NCBI GenBank assembly: GCA_001687465.1 | Contig: LVLI01000055.1 | Coordinates: forward strand, 1 to 64,000 | Length of the DNA stretch: 64,000 nucleotides | Source of the DNA: Halocafeteria seosinensis | Lineage: Eukaryota > Sar > Bigyra > Bicosoecida | Direction of reading: 5' to 3' | In this document: in pieces, positions 23,281-36,400 of the stretch | How the letters are laid out: the number at the start of each line of letters is the position of its first letter | Numbering within the stretch: the first letter of the stretch is position 1 | Program-made: the position numbers and the translations under genes | The notes under the pieces: model-generated | What the model saw: the letters and a program-made list of their open reading frames with translations, nothing else | What the model was told of the DNA's origin: nothing | Databases searched by the model: none

Positions 23281-26149
23281 ATGGACACAAGGAGTGAATC
23301 GAAGCTGCTGGGCACGAGTAAGCCCCAGGATAGCACCTCAGAAACCAGTGTAGGCCACAGTTTGGAAACCAAGAAAGCTTGGATAAACCCGGATTATGAA
23401 CCATATTGGTCTCCTCCATGGATGCCGACCGATTTAGAGGATGTGCAAAGGACGAATTCCTCCCTCTCCGGAGGAAGTGCCATTGATGTGCGCTCGTACA
23501 CGACACGATCTGGCTCGAAAAGCTCCATCGACACGGCCCAGCTCCAACATGACGACGTTCGTCAGCTTCCACCGCCGCCATTGCTCAACGAAGGGGTTGA
23601 GGTAGCTCTCTTTCGTCCACACACGAGGAGCACCCTCCAGCATACCCGCGTCGCGCGTGGTGAGAAGCAACGTGGGTGTACAGCTACCCGTAGTCCGAGG
23701 AGCTTCCAACATGGAGGGGTTGAACTTGGACGCGAGTTTCAGGATATTGAGCTTGCACTGCCTACAGAAGGTGAAAGCGATGTTGATCCGCCTCCTGGAA
23801 TGCAATACAAATGGGAGACATTTAACACCGAAGGTTTCTTGAAATCACGAGAGGATTGTAGCAATGCTCACTCGACACTGACAGCCATAACGGGCTTGCT
23901 TGGAAGCAGCGTGACCCGATTGAGCAAATATCACTCTGATGGAAAATTTGAGGCAAGAAGATATTATTGGAGGACTGCTGCAGATAGGAAAGGACTCCTT
24001 TCGACGACGACGTGGGCGTTTCTCTTAGTGGTCGTAATTCCGACAGCTATTAACTTCCTTCTTGCGTGCTTGCCACTGTACGAGTTACGAAGACCAGTGG
24101 GGACAGAAGGATTTGTTCCCTTGGCCGAGAATTGGGGCTGGCTGGTACATGTATGTAGCAACTTTACTTATTTTTGCTCTTGGAAGTTTTTACTGGGTTC
24201 TCCAATGGTCGGTTCTTGTTTTGCAGAATTACGTTGAGCTCCTGTTCGTCGATCTCGTCTTCATGTGTACTCAAACGCTCTATCTTTCGTCTACGGACCA
24301 CTTGTACTTCTCTATGTGGCCGACACTTCTGAAAGTCATTCTTGCCTCAATCATTCAAGATTTTATTCCCCGTTTCTTTCATGCATTCCCTGTGCGCTTC
24401 TTGGCCGGACTCACTCATCTTGTCCTAGGGGTAACAGTGGCCGTTTACCATTCCTGGAGCTTCGTAACACATGAATTACCTAAGTTTGAGAGGGGCAGAC
24501 ACACTCCTACTATCGTCGAGTCGTTCTTTTCCTTCGGGTTGAGTACTGTGGAGAAAAAGAGAGTTTGGGACAAGAAAATGTCTTCCTTACTAAAACAGCA
24601 AAAAAATTCAAGACAGCGTTCACAACCTCCAGAAGAAAGGCGCCAACTCAATCACCAGCAACCAAGAGCGTTTACTGAAGAAGATAAGGACAACATTACT
24701 GCCGGTTTGTTTCTGCCAGATTATGTGGTGTTTCGAAGGAGAAGATTGCTTGTACTGGTTAGCAGCATAGGCTTATTTGGAGCGTCATACCTTGTGTGTG
24801 CTTCTTTGGTCCCTTTATTGCGAATCCTGCAAGACTATGAAACCGGGCAATGTCTGTTACTAGTTTGGTTTCATCTTATGCAATTATTATTTCGAGAAGT
24901 CTTCAATCCTAAACTCATCGAAATAGCACGCTATGGTGGTTCATTTTGGGATGGACAATATTGGGCCAATTTGAGGACACTGGAACAGCAGAATGATCCG
25001 CACGTTCGGTCATCAGGCATTCGGTGCTTGGAGTACTACTACTGTGTCTTGCATGGTATCTATTTAGCTTATGCTGTCCCTGAAATTTCTTCTTTCGCGG
25101 TTTTGGCTGTCCTACTACTTTGTCAGATTGGGTTGCTCCTGGGCCCCGTGTTTACGTGGCTTCTGTTTCTTCCTCAGGGGCTAGGGTCTACATCTGGGAC
25201 TTCTCCACGGACTGTAGTACCGGAGAATTCATTCGAGGAACTCTTCTCTGATTCACCCAATTCACTTAATGTTTCTCACAAAAAGGCGTGCTTTGGTTTT
25301 GTATACAGCGGAAGGTGGATTGATGAAACTACGAACGCTCTTCAAGCTCTCCCCGATCCGATACTGTGCACTTATAGTCGATGGTCCTCTGACTTTGACC
25401 TAAGGAATGGAAGACGGGCAACGATTGCCAAGGCGTTCGGACGACAAGACACTGAAGAAAGTATCAAGCAAGGCAAATTTACACCATTGTGTGCCTCTAA
25501 GATTCATAACCCCCAGTGGCAGTTCTGCCGGCAGTGGACGCGACAATGGTTGGTCCCCTTCAGGGAGATCATCTCAGATTCTGGTTACCCGCATCAACAG
25601 CGCGCTGCACGAGAAAGCGTTGCGGAGCCGTATGCCACAACCGAGAACTCTCCACCCTTAGAACGCCCTAAATTGTGGCCACGCCCACGAAGACAAGAAA
25701 ATACGCTGGATAAGCCATTAACCTTGGTTTCGGCTATGATGAGCACCACACAAACACTATTCCTGATGTTTATGGGTAGTCTCTTCACTGGGATAAACTT
25801 TTTGATCATATTCCCGTTTTTTGTGTTTGGCAGCAACAGTCACTCCTTCCCTTTCGAGAGTGTATGCCACACCCAATTTTCTGTGGCAATGGTGTTTACT
25901 GCGGTGAGTGTTGCTACTACTTTACTTTCGCTGGCCGTTGCGGAGTGGGCCATACGACAAAGAACCGGATTGAGCATCTATTCTTTAGGAGTATCGCTTT
26001 TTTCTCATGGGCACTCCAGAATGTCGCTAATATTTCTCAGTCTCTTGGTATTTTCATCCGTCTGGAGATTTATGGTTGATCATAGCCGCTTGCTTCTATC
26101 TGTTGAAGAAGACTACGGTCTGTACATATCTGAAGAGCTATGCGTCTAG
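23281..26149 (+). CDS. Polytopic membrane protein, function unknown
   Basis: Exons 23281-24150 and 24227-26149 (76-nt intron) encode 930 aa. Residues 1-235 are hydrophilic. The rest holds about ten hydrophobic segments, for example TWAFLLVVVIPTAINFLLAC, NYVELLFVDLVFMC, FLAGLTHLVLGVTVAVYHSW, LLVLVSSIGLFGASYLVCAS, FAVLAVLLLCQIGLLLGPVF, LFTGINFLIIFPFFVF and MSLIFLSLLVFSSVWRFMV, with two hydrophilic loops (about residues 440-490 and 640-780). The intron is needed to join the two frames and falls at the second hydrophobic segment. No transporter or receptor signature is recognised. It lies 437 nt upstream of, and on the same strand as, the receiver-domain membrane protein; a joint role is possible but unproven. 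Confidence 0.8.
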
Positions 26150-26586
26150 AAGGGATCCAATTCTTTGACGCACATTGCAAAGACCTGTGGCCATTAGTGT
26201 ATACAGAAACTACATCTGGTATCGGAATACTATGCCAGAACTACTGATAGTTCGAAGGGACTGAACAACGCAACTCCGAGCTTGGAGCGTCCCTATCGTC
26301 CCAACTCCCAACGCTTCGGGTTTTCAACCTCATTGTCGTTGATATGTTTTCATGTAGGCTTGTCAGAAATGTACAGAGCCCAATTTAACTACTATATCCA
26401 AACAGCATTCGCAAGATCTAGTTGGTCCCTATAGTCACAGTCGTGATTAATAAGCCAGTTGTTTCCCTTGAGCGACGTTTCTTCAATGAGTTGTAGCATG
26501 CAGTGTTGAATCGTTTCGATGCTTGTTATGTAAGACCTGACATTGCAACCTCACTCGAAAGTGTTCTGTGGTTTTAAAGATACAAA
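26150..26586. other. Intergenic region
   Basis: Between two co-oriented membrane-protein genes. No coding frame or element is recognised; it should hold the 3-prime end signals of the first and the promoter of the second. Confidence 0.35.
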
Positions 26587-29500
26587 ATGGCTACACGTCC
26601 TGCGGCCGGAGTGCCAGAAGCACATACGGCAGTGGACGTTGGCCATTTGTCTCCTCAGCAACGACAGCTTTCCTCGGGTTTCGGCTCTGAGACGAATTCA
26701 TTTCGAGCAACTGTGCAGAACGAGACAAAGCAAACTTCGTGGGTATCTGAAAATGGAAGGCTGTCTGACTTACTGAAGCGCTATCTTCCAAATATTATGT
26801 GGAGACCCGAACCAATTCTCCCGCTTCGAGTCAAGACGACCGACATACTCGAAGGACCCCAACTTTACTTTGGCGTGCATTTGCGTTTCCCTTCGGAACG
26901 GGTCGAGTGGTGGTATCAAATTCATTCTCGAGGTGCGTTTTGCGCCATGCTGGTTAGAAACTATCCCATGTATGTGTTTAGCGTACTTTCGCGCAGAGAG
27001 ACGGATTCCGGCAATGTGGTGCATTGGGATACTGTCGGGGCTTCTCTTCGTTTCGGCTTTGGTGCATGGAGTTCTTGCTGAAGTTCAGGCATCGTATCTT
27101 ATTCTAGCCACAGTTGGTATCGCTTTCGCCATGTCACTGGTACTGGTGACGTTTGAAGTGGGGGCTTACGGAGACGGTAAGGATGAAGCTTTAGCACTGA
27201 GCCTCTCGACAAATAGTAACAGAAGAGACCCGAATTGCAGAATTGGAAAAGTTTAAGGAAGATGAATGGGGATTCTTTAGAACACACGAAGGGATTATCT
27301 CGACGACCATCTTAATGGGAATTATGATAACTGTTTACTCCATGATCATGGACATGTATAGTCCTGAGGAAGTCAGGCTGGCTACGAATCAAGATTCGTA
27401 CGTCAAATTCAACAGCTTGATGAGTCTCCTCGCGATGGTAAGTTCCTTGTGTTAGCAAGTGTTTAGTTCAGCATTTTAATGCTAGCGTCATGAGTGGATG
27501 CATCGCGCAGTGTGGTCTTGCATTGAGTATCTTGAGACCAGTTTCACATTTGGGGCTAACTTTGCTGGTAGCTCTCACTGAAGGAGCTGCCTTAGTGACT
27601 GTCGCGATAAGTGGACTACCAACCCAGCCGGCAGCGGACTCAGACCTCAGCTTTTTTACAGAAGCCATGTTCATTATCGGAGCAATAGGGATCTTCTCAC
27701 AGTGGCTGATATTCTCTGGAGAATTCAGCCAACGGATGCATTACATAGTCATGTGCAGAATGCAACAGGATCATTGGAGAACAAAGCAAGAATATGTCCG
27801 CACCAGGTACGTTTTCTGCGGAACTCAAGGGAACTCTGTCCCACACACTCACTTACACACCTAGCTCTTGCAGGCAATTGTTTAACAAATCTAACCTGGG
27901 AGTTTCTTGTCATAGCGTACAAGCTGGGTTACCATTCAAGCATGTTTCTCCGGGACTCATTGAATTACTAGGAGGACCACCAGAGAGTAGTAACATAAGA
28001 GGTAACAAAGTCGAAAAGAACTTGCCCGATCCAAGAAATCGGTACGATGAGCCGCAACATTTTCCCTCGTCTAAAGATGCGCAAAGCCCACAACAACTTC
28101 GTCACCCTTCCTCCGGTAACGCAAACTCCTTCGTGTCGTCAACTAGAAGCCTTGGCGGTATTCATCCAGAAAATGTAGGCGAGGAGAAGACGACCACTCT
28201 AAGGCGATGGTTCCAACAGTCTGGAGTACCCGAGAGAAGTGAACAGAGCACTCTTAACCTAGTCCCATCTCAGTCAGATGTACTCCAATCTGATGTAAAC
28301 GCCTGTGAGACGTCGCAGACATTTTTTCTGACCGATACTTTGTCCGTTCATCCGGAAGATCAAGAGGCATTCCTGTTCCTGCAGCAGCAGTGGTTACGCA
28401 CAGCGAAACAAAGAAGGGTAGAGCTGGAAAACCAGAAGCTCCAAAGCCAAGCCGACAGTTTTACTACGACTCCAGAAGAAGGCTCCGCGAGAAAGAAAAT
28501 ATGGCCCCAGTCAATATGTATCCGAGTCCGTTCTGGACCTGGTCGTGCTTTTCGGAAAGGTGTAGCGAGTGGTATGAGCTACGATGAGGTAAACTGGAAA
28601 CTAAATGGTTCAATTCCCGAGGAACTGGTGAGGGAAGAAAATGACAACGAGATTCATCGTGTTATTGTAGTGAGTGCTCTGATTCGAGCAAACTATGTTA
28701 TTTTAGTGTGGAGAGATTTGGCAGATGTCTTCACCTCCTGTGCCTTGATAAGAAGCTTGATGCTTCTGGAAACAAGAGAGAAGAAGGCTGCGGCACGTGC
28801 ATATTTGGAAAAGAGCGTGCTGTCCGTTACCCCTGGTTTCGATGATATCTGCCAGTACTTGTCCGGGAATGATGAATTGCCTAATGAGATTCATAGGGAG
28901 CAAGTTAGCTTAGATGGTGCCGCAAAAGGATTCGGTGCAGCTTTTGGTGAATATGAAAACCGAATTGAAACTACGACAAGTGCATCAGTGCTTCCTGACG
29001 GAAGTAGTGTTACCGAGCCTTTTGAAGCGATAGTTGAAAATAACGTTGCCGATGTCGAAGATGATAGCGAAATTATTGCAGGACATTTATATGGATCTCG
29101 GGTATTGCTGTAAGTACATATAGATACCACAACCTTGCAATTGGAATGTATTGGAATTTTTTTACGCTTTTTTGAAACTTCTACAGTCTGAGACGCCTGG
29201 CATACACTGCGGACGGCATAAAAGAAGCGTACCAAAATCTTGCAACGGAGTATCCAAATAGGCAACGGAAGATGGCAAAGCGTCCAGGAAGCAACTTTGA
29301 AGATCCACTGTTTTCTATGAAGCAATCGCTTAGCGCCCTGATGACGCAAATTTATCGAAGTAAGCCCGAAGCCTCTGGAGTCCATGCCTTTCACACCACC
29401 TCATGCTGTCTATGCAGCCATCATACTTGATGTCTACTCTTCATCGGAGTTCATTTCCTCGCTGCCGCCGGAAGACGATTTAGACTGGCTTTATAATTTG

Positions 29501-31081
29501 TTTGCCGGATCTCCAATTACGGGTTCCAGTCTTCTACAGTTCTTCAAGTTCGAACACCTAACAGAAGAGTTACTTGGCACAATAGTTCGTTCGTTAGATG
29601 GACTTGAAATTGGTAAGTGAATAAAGTTGGTCGACCGGATATGGCTTCAAATTAGAAGCTCAACCGTATGCAGATGCCTTGCGAGTAAACTGTAACATTG
29701 GACACCTGAGGCAGAACAACTTTGGAATCTCGTGCACGACGTTATCGATGAGCTTTTCGGCCGTCCATGAACTTTTACAAAAGGTCCGAGTTCGACACGA
29801 TTATAGAGTTGGTATATATTACGACACTTAAGTTTCTGGATGTACTTCCTTACAGCTGCTTCCGAAATCTCCTAGAATTCGACTCTCGTGTGACGTCAAC
29901 AGCGAAACTGGTTCAAGCGATCAAGAGGATTACTTCCTCGATGTAACCGTGAGAGCAAATTCCTTGCTGAAAAACCGTGACAGAGAATTGATACTAAACT
30001 TTTTGCAATACCTACGAGGAGCTGCTGTGTATTCAATGCTATTTGAAGATGCCAGCAACATCAGCCAATTAAAACGTCTGTCTACCAGGGTCAATTTTGC
30101 TACAAGCGCTTTAGCCCTTTTCTCTATCGGTGGAGACCTCACACTAGAAAAGGGGTCTAAGGATAATAACGGGATGTTTCCATCCATGAAACTACGGTTT
30201 CCGATAAGTGACTTTAACGATTATTGCCAAACGACAAGTAACTCCATGCTCTGGCCAGCTTCAGTTAAAGAGCAACCAGTCGGGAAAACTCCGGATATAC
30301 CTGAGGCAGACCACGAAGCTCGTCCAGCGTCGACAACAAACAAAGCGGACCTAAATATCACAGATGCACAGCCGAGAATACAGAGGCAGCCACAGGATTT
30401 CCTTAACTTTTGTGACACTAGTTCTTCAGAGCTCGAAGCCAAGTGCAGAGGATTGATTGGTGGTGGTACGCTTCTCTACATTGACGAAAATAAGAAAGGG
30501 AACCGCAAGACAATGAAGCTTATCGCAAGGTGAGTGTGTAACAACAACGTATCATCCTCAGAAAGTACACTGTCAATCATCTTTCTATGCAGGAAACTCA
30601 AAGGAATTTGCACTTTCTCTGAACCTGGAGAAGATGCCCTCAATGAGTTCAAACCTAGGGAGTTTTCTGCAGGGATAGGTGTGTCTTCGGAAGGCTCGGT
30701 GACGAAATTGATCTTTCTCGTAAGTAATAATTCAACTAATGAAGGTCTACGTGAGTCCGTCAGCTCATACATGATGCTGCATCTCTCAGGATGTTAGCGG
30801 ACACGAAGATTTCGGTCGATCTTTCATCAATTTAGCCAGGGCAAAGGGCTATAATGTACCAATTATTGTAAGTGCCAAAGGCAACCTTCACTTTGCAAGA
30901 CGTTGCGAAGATTGCTGGTAATACCCGGCATTACAACTTGCAGAGTCTTCATCAGCTGAATTCGACAAAAAGTGATAGGGAAGAATGCTTGCAAGCTGGC
31001 GCTTCGGCTATCGTGGAGAAGCCTATTACTCTCGAAAAGATTTGCGAGAGCATTCTCTTCGTCCTCGACGTCCGCCAATGA
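26587..31081 (+). CDS. Membrane protein with degenerate sensor-kinase-like region and C-terminal receiver domain
   Basis: Twelve exons: 26587-26932, 26997-27176, 27241-27437, 27511-27806, 27874-29109, 29187-29359, 29418-29612, 29674-29783, 29856-30529, 30593-30719, 30790-30867 and 30944-31081; 1249 aa. About five or six membrane spans lie between residues 118 and 320. A long hydrophilic stretch follows. Residues about 750-1060 end in a segment resembling the last part of a histidine-kinase ATPase (RLSTRVNFATSALALF, GGDLTLEKG), but no phospho-accepting His box or clear N/G boxes are seen. Residues about 1117-1245 form a receiver domain: LLYIDEN (Asp 1121), LIFLDVS (putative phospho-Asp 1179), VPIIS, and VEKPI (Lys 1230). 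Overall it looks like a hybrid two-component sensor that lost, or strongly altered, its kinase. Signal and output are unknown. Confidence 0.75.
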
Positions 31082-31828
31082 GCAGGACAAACGCGCATTG
31101 CGGTTACAATCTACGACGGCATGTTGTACCCGTGTGTCATAACAATTGTGCCTAAGGAATCTATCTTGGTGTCCATCTGGGGACTAAACCTTCTTCGGCC
31201 CTCGACGCGACTATGACGGATCATCTTGCTTGCTGAACACGCAGAATCAACATTCTACCCGTTGTATGTCGTCGTATGTCTAGGAGAACTAGTGACAGTA
31301 ACGGCGGGCGTCACAGACAAAGCTCGTGGGATTCGAGACTCACTGGTAGCTGAGGTCGGTGCGGGAGTAGATGCGCCAGATGGAAAGCCTGGGGAAGTCC
31401 TGCTGGGACTGCTCGTCGGTAGCTAGTTGGGAGGGCCTGCGAGTGTCGGGCACAATAGTTTAAAGTGAATATTGGCAGATCTTGATTGTGAACCATCCCA
31501 CAAGCGAAAAATAGAATTGGAAACCATTGCAGCAGTTTCAATCCCTAAAGAAATTTCCAACAGGGGTAGATGCGTTCCATACAGAGGAGCATGGTGGTAT
31601 CAACACTGCGCAAAGTGCTGCTGAAAAATAAAGCTAAAATTTTGGATACGATTGAGCGAGTCGAGATGCTGTGGTCATCGGACCGTTTGTTACCCCCTTT
31701 GAGCCAGAACCTCTTTGTGGACACACAGATTTAGCCGCGGCATATATCGTAGACATAGCGCTTAAAATGCACTATCTGACGCTCTGTAATCTTCATGATT
31801 TCGAGACTGAAGTATGTGTAAAACAGTG
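31082..31828. other. Intergenic region between convergent genes
   Basis: Both flanking genes end here. Short frames exist but show no protein motifs. Nothing recognised. Confidence 0.35.
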
Positions 31829-33099
31829 TCAGTGAGTTTGATCAACGCGTGCAGTATTGTAGGAGCCACAGGTAGAGTCTGAATCCTCCCGTCCGTCCTC
31901 CGCTAGCGAAGCCTGGCAACGCAAACCGATGGGGTGATATGGAGTTACACTTCGCTGTTGACAGTCGTTGCAATATACCTGTACAAAAGAAAAGCGAATC
32001 GACCTCGTTGGAGTCATGATTAAGAAGCGCTTGAAGAATTCCTTCCGTTCTCTTACAGTGACGTCATACTGTGCATCAGCTGGAAGTGGCCACCGCTCAA
32101 TTTCCCGTTCAATATTTCGGTAGAGACGTCGTGTCTGTTCGCGGTTCAATAATGATTTGGAGCAATACGGGCACTTGTAACTGTATACAGTTACGACCAT
32201 TAAACGGAATTAAAGATATGACCCTACAACAGGGGCAGCTGTACGTACTTTAGCTGCTGAATGTAGCTGGTCATACAGTCTATGTGCATCCAGTGGCCGC
32301 AAGGTCCGTAAGTGGCTGGCTTTACAGATGCAAACAACTCCTGTGAGAATAACAACTTGTAGATCGCTGGGAGGGAAAAGAATACACGCTAAAACAACAC
32401 GAACCTCCATGCAAATGGGACATTGTACACTCAGCGCCCTTTCGCGGCAGGTATGGTTATTGTACGCCTCGTGACCCAAGCATATTCCACAAGTTGTGCA
32501 ATGCACATAATTATCGGCTCCACCGACGCGACAGATTCCACACTGGTTGCAGTGAAATTGTCCTCTGCATTACGAAGAATCAAACCACGAATTCGAGAGG
32601 CAAAAATCGAAAAAAAAAAAAATGTGTTCCACTTTCAAAGCTTACTTGTCGTCATCGTCCCATAAATTACAGATATCACAGAAATACTTCCCCATCACCT
32701 TGTTGCAATGCATGCAGACTTTTCGCGGCTGCGTTACAGGCATAGACGAACATAAATTCAACCCAAACCACAATGAACCTATGCAGTAAAGAAACCTCTA
32801 ACTGATGAGCACCTCTATTTCATCTCACGTACAGTCTGTGTTGTGCCACAAGCTATACAAATACACTGCTGAATAGCGTGACGATCCACCGTGTGAGCCA
32901 GTCTTATGTCCAATTGTTCGTCGCTCTCCTTCGCATCATGGCACATCCGGCACGTGTACACTTTGTTACAACACGGGGCCACGATTTGAGCCCCTCGGCG
33001 GTAATGAGTGCATCCGTATGACTGCGTATCGGAGGCATTATGCTCGGTATCCACATCCTGTGAAGTCGGAGTTGTTGAAGATGACTCTTCGTGCTCCAT
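31829..33099 (-). CDS. CHY/CTCHY zinc-finger RING E3 ubiquitin ligase, RCHY1 (Pirh2)-like
   Basis: Exons in gene order 32833-33099, 32646-32728, 32405-32564, 32249-32340, 32057-32180 and 31829-31978 encode 291 aa. Family members ubiquitinate target proteins. The order of zinc modules matches RCHY1: a CHY finger (GCTHYRRGAQIVAPCCNKVY, TCRMCHD, CICIACGTTQ), a CTCHY finger (FCDICNLWDDD, FHCNQCGICRVGG, HCTTCGICLG), a C3H2C3 RING (CPICMELFAS, YGPCGHWMHIDCM, YKCPYCSKSL) and the C-terminal rubredoxin-like knuckle (VYCNDCQQRSVTPYHPIGLRC, then CGSYNT). The RING is split across three exons. Introns are 64-104 nt. The start at 33099 gives a Ser/Thr-rich 28-residue leader before the CHY finger. Confidence 0.94.
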
Positions 33100-33409
33100 T
33101 TCCTCGCTCTACAATGATCTAAACGCCCATTCAACTATAACCCACAAAAGAGTATACATATATCTATCCACCTGACCCGTCATTATCTGCATCGGCCCAG
33201 CCAGTATGTTCCTCGGAGGTGTATATGAGAGGAAACAATCTTTTCGTCGACATGCCTTGAAGGTGCATACAAATTGCCCATTTAATCGACACGTATAGAC
33301 AGAATCTAAGATTGATGCTCGATGGAATTGTTATGATCCTCGTGTTGTGTCGATGAGCCAGCGTGTGGGCGTTGGGATAGGTTGAATTGTACGTCCAGCA
33401 GCCTCGAAA
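33100..33409. other. Intergenic region between divergent genes
   Basis: Lies between the RCHY1-like gene (minus) and the PH-domain gene (plus). Probably a shared promoter region; no specific site recognised. Confidence 0.35.
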
Positions 33410-36400
33410 ATGGCTGTGGCGGGAGCTGGAAGCGCTCCCGTACGCATGGAAGTGGCTAAATCGAGGCTTAATGCGAGTTTATACAGCTTTGACGTGAAAA
33501 ATGGGACCGCTGAGGACTTTGCCTCCAAGGCAAAAATGGCCGACGGCATCAGCAAACTGTCAGGGAACTGGTGGAAGTCGTGGCAGGAGAGATATTGTGT
33601 GATGAAACCCTGCGTATTGCTCTTTTATTTTGCTCATAAACATGAAACGACGCCTCGGGGAGTGGTGATGCTCGATGAAAATGCCACTGTGGAGAATCAC
33701 CGTACGTACTTCTCCCCGCATTTTTGTGTGTGAGGGTTTGCATGAGGTGGAGGCCAAGTACCACACGTCATTGCTTCGGTGGAACCAAGCGAGAGACAGT
33801 GATGCCTGGGTAATATATTTCACCTTATTGCGCATGTTTTACCTTTGATTACTTGTTTGCAGCCGATCCGCTAGGAATTCATGATGAGGCCAAAGTGTTT
33901 GCGATTCGGACGTCACCATGTGATCCAGTGGCTCGTACGGTAAGAGCGCTGATGGCTAGGAANATTCATGTATCAGGGTACATTATTGCACTATGTGACA
34001 TGAATTTGCTCATTTACAGATGTACTTTAGCACAGAAAGTGAAAAACAAGCGAAGGAATGGCAAGAAGCCCTGCTGTTCTGGAGAGCAGATGTGCTCGCC
34101 ATTGAGAAAGACGAGGCAAAGAAAGATGTAGGTAGTTAGCCCATTCGCTGTTTGTTTTTGCCTAATGGATGGCCTTCGTAGTGATGTATGAAAATATCAG
34201 GTGGGGAAGTATTGGAGGCAGCTCAAAGCACTAGAGCATAAAATGGGACAGATGGAACAGCGTTCCAAGGAGGACGAGGAGGTCCTGAATCAGATGGGCA
34301 GACGCATGTCTGGGCACCTTGCAGCACTGTCCAATTGTAATCTGAAATTATGTACCATCTCTAAACAGCTAGCGGATAGTCTGCCGAAATTCGTGCAAAA
34401 CATGCACCTTGTCTATACTCTAGCGTGTCCTAATTTATTTGGGAGCATGAGGAATAGCACCAGTAAATCCAGAGAGCACAGCGGCGAAGAGGAAGGTACA
34501 GAAGGCCGACAAAGATCTGAAAGTATTTCTAGTGTTGTTGATTTTGACAATGCTGCGGATAGCCACGATGAACATGAAAGTGGCTCTAAGGAAGAGGTGC
34601 CGCCTCCACCTCGTATTGACATTCCCAAAAGTCTACTCGATTGTTTATACGACCCCGCTGCCGACGCTAGCCAGCAATCACTCCAGCAAAATGTTCTCGG
34701 AAACAAGGGATACTTAGAATCTGGTTTAGCAAAGGAAAGTGTCGATAGTACTGCCGGAACTGGGGGACAAGCCCCCACAGGAGTTACAGAACGAATTTCG
34801 GGAAAACATCGACGGCAATCGCTGGCACATTTGGCATTCGAGGCTGCCACTCGAGAAACGGGAGGAGCGATGACACCTGCAACAAGAGCTAGGGCCTCAA
34901 GCGATGCAAGCAACTATTCTCAGAGTACATCCAGGTCCGGGACTTCCAACCAACCTGGGTTGGTCTCCCGAGAATCAACCAGTTTTCCTAGCTCTTCGAA
35001 TACAAAACCTATGCGGACTACGGCAATGAGCAGTGCCATGAAGTCGTTGTCCTCGCTGCATTTCCAAGCCTACTCTGAATCGCAGGCTCTGCTATCCAGA
35101 GGTTCGCAGGCACTTCATTTGGCCAATAAGACCGCTGTTTGTGCCCAATATCTTGCCGACATTACCGAGTCTGCTAAAGAAGCTCACTATAGGAAGTTAG
35201 AGAAAGCGCTGAACCAATTGCGTCTTACTGCACGTGCTGCACGCCGCTACAAGATGAGAGCAGGGAAAGCCGAAAAAGCGGCTGTCCGAGCGTATACACT
35301 CAAGCGCCAAGCAGAGGAGCGTGAGGTACAGGTGCGCGCGGACGCGCAGTCAATTGTATACATGATACAGCAGAAAGCGAATTCCAGAATCGATGCAGCG
35401 CGGCATGCGATCTCCAAAAGCCTTGAAGATAAATCGAAGGAGCAAGTAATGCCTGGTGGTAGCTCTGACGATCAGCTTTCAACCCCACGTACCGTAAGTG
35501 GTGAACAGCAGACAACCGAGATCCCGTCCAGCAGTCAACGTCGTTTATCCATGCCTCAAGTACTGCCTAGCCGTGAGGATCCCACCAAAGACACCACAAT
35601 GTCGGCACTCACGGAACTTAACCGCCTGAAGACCGAACTGGTCGACAAGGATACATACAAAGAGTACGAGCACTTTGTTCAGACATCCTGTGTCTCTGCT
35701 GAGGCCAGCGATTCCCCTCAGGATATCGTTGGCATTGCTAGTGAAGACCATGGCACAGACAGTGCGGAGGCTTCAAACGCGTCGGGCTACACTGCAACCA
35801 GCATCCCTGCAAAGCCCACGTCATCTGCGAATAAGCCGGCGATAGCAGTGTACATTGGCAGCATAAGAAATCTACAGCCGCAACCCTTTGGACGGCGAAA
35901 TGCTCATGCGTATGTTAAAGTGTCGGCCCTTAGCTCCCTCCCTAATGGCAAGGCTTCCCATAACCAATTTGAGCAAAGCAGGAACGTTGTAAGCACTGCG
36001 GTCAGTGATGTTGTGGAATGCCGGGAACAAGATCAGAGTCATCTTTTGTATACCAGCTTTAACCAACAATTGCTGTTGACCATTTCACAAGCGGCAAACA
36101 GGGCTAAGGGTAACGAAATCGCTCCCTATATCCGACTCGACCTGTACGCCAAACGAACTCTTGCGAGAGATGTGCTTGTTGGGTCGTCGGTCATGGATAC
36201 CACAGCTCTTTCTAGCTGGCCGTATCAACCTCACGCTGTTTGGCTGCTGCTTCACGACGAACGGGAGACTCAACTGCATCCAGCTGATGACGAAGTTCTG
36301 GTCCCTGTATCAAAGAACGCCAACATGAAACAGGACTTTGCGCAACAAGACTGTTTGAGTGATAGTGAGTCGGAAGCAACGACACATGAATCCCAGAACA

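Noticed and set aside
33702-33862. An extra exon inside the first intron of the PH-domain gene
   Set aside because: No acceptor/donor pair there keeps frame on both sides; joining 33701 directly to 33863 restores a normal PH domain.
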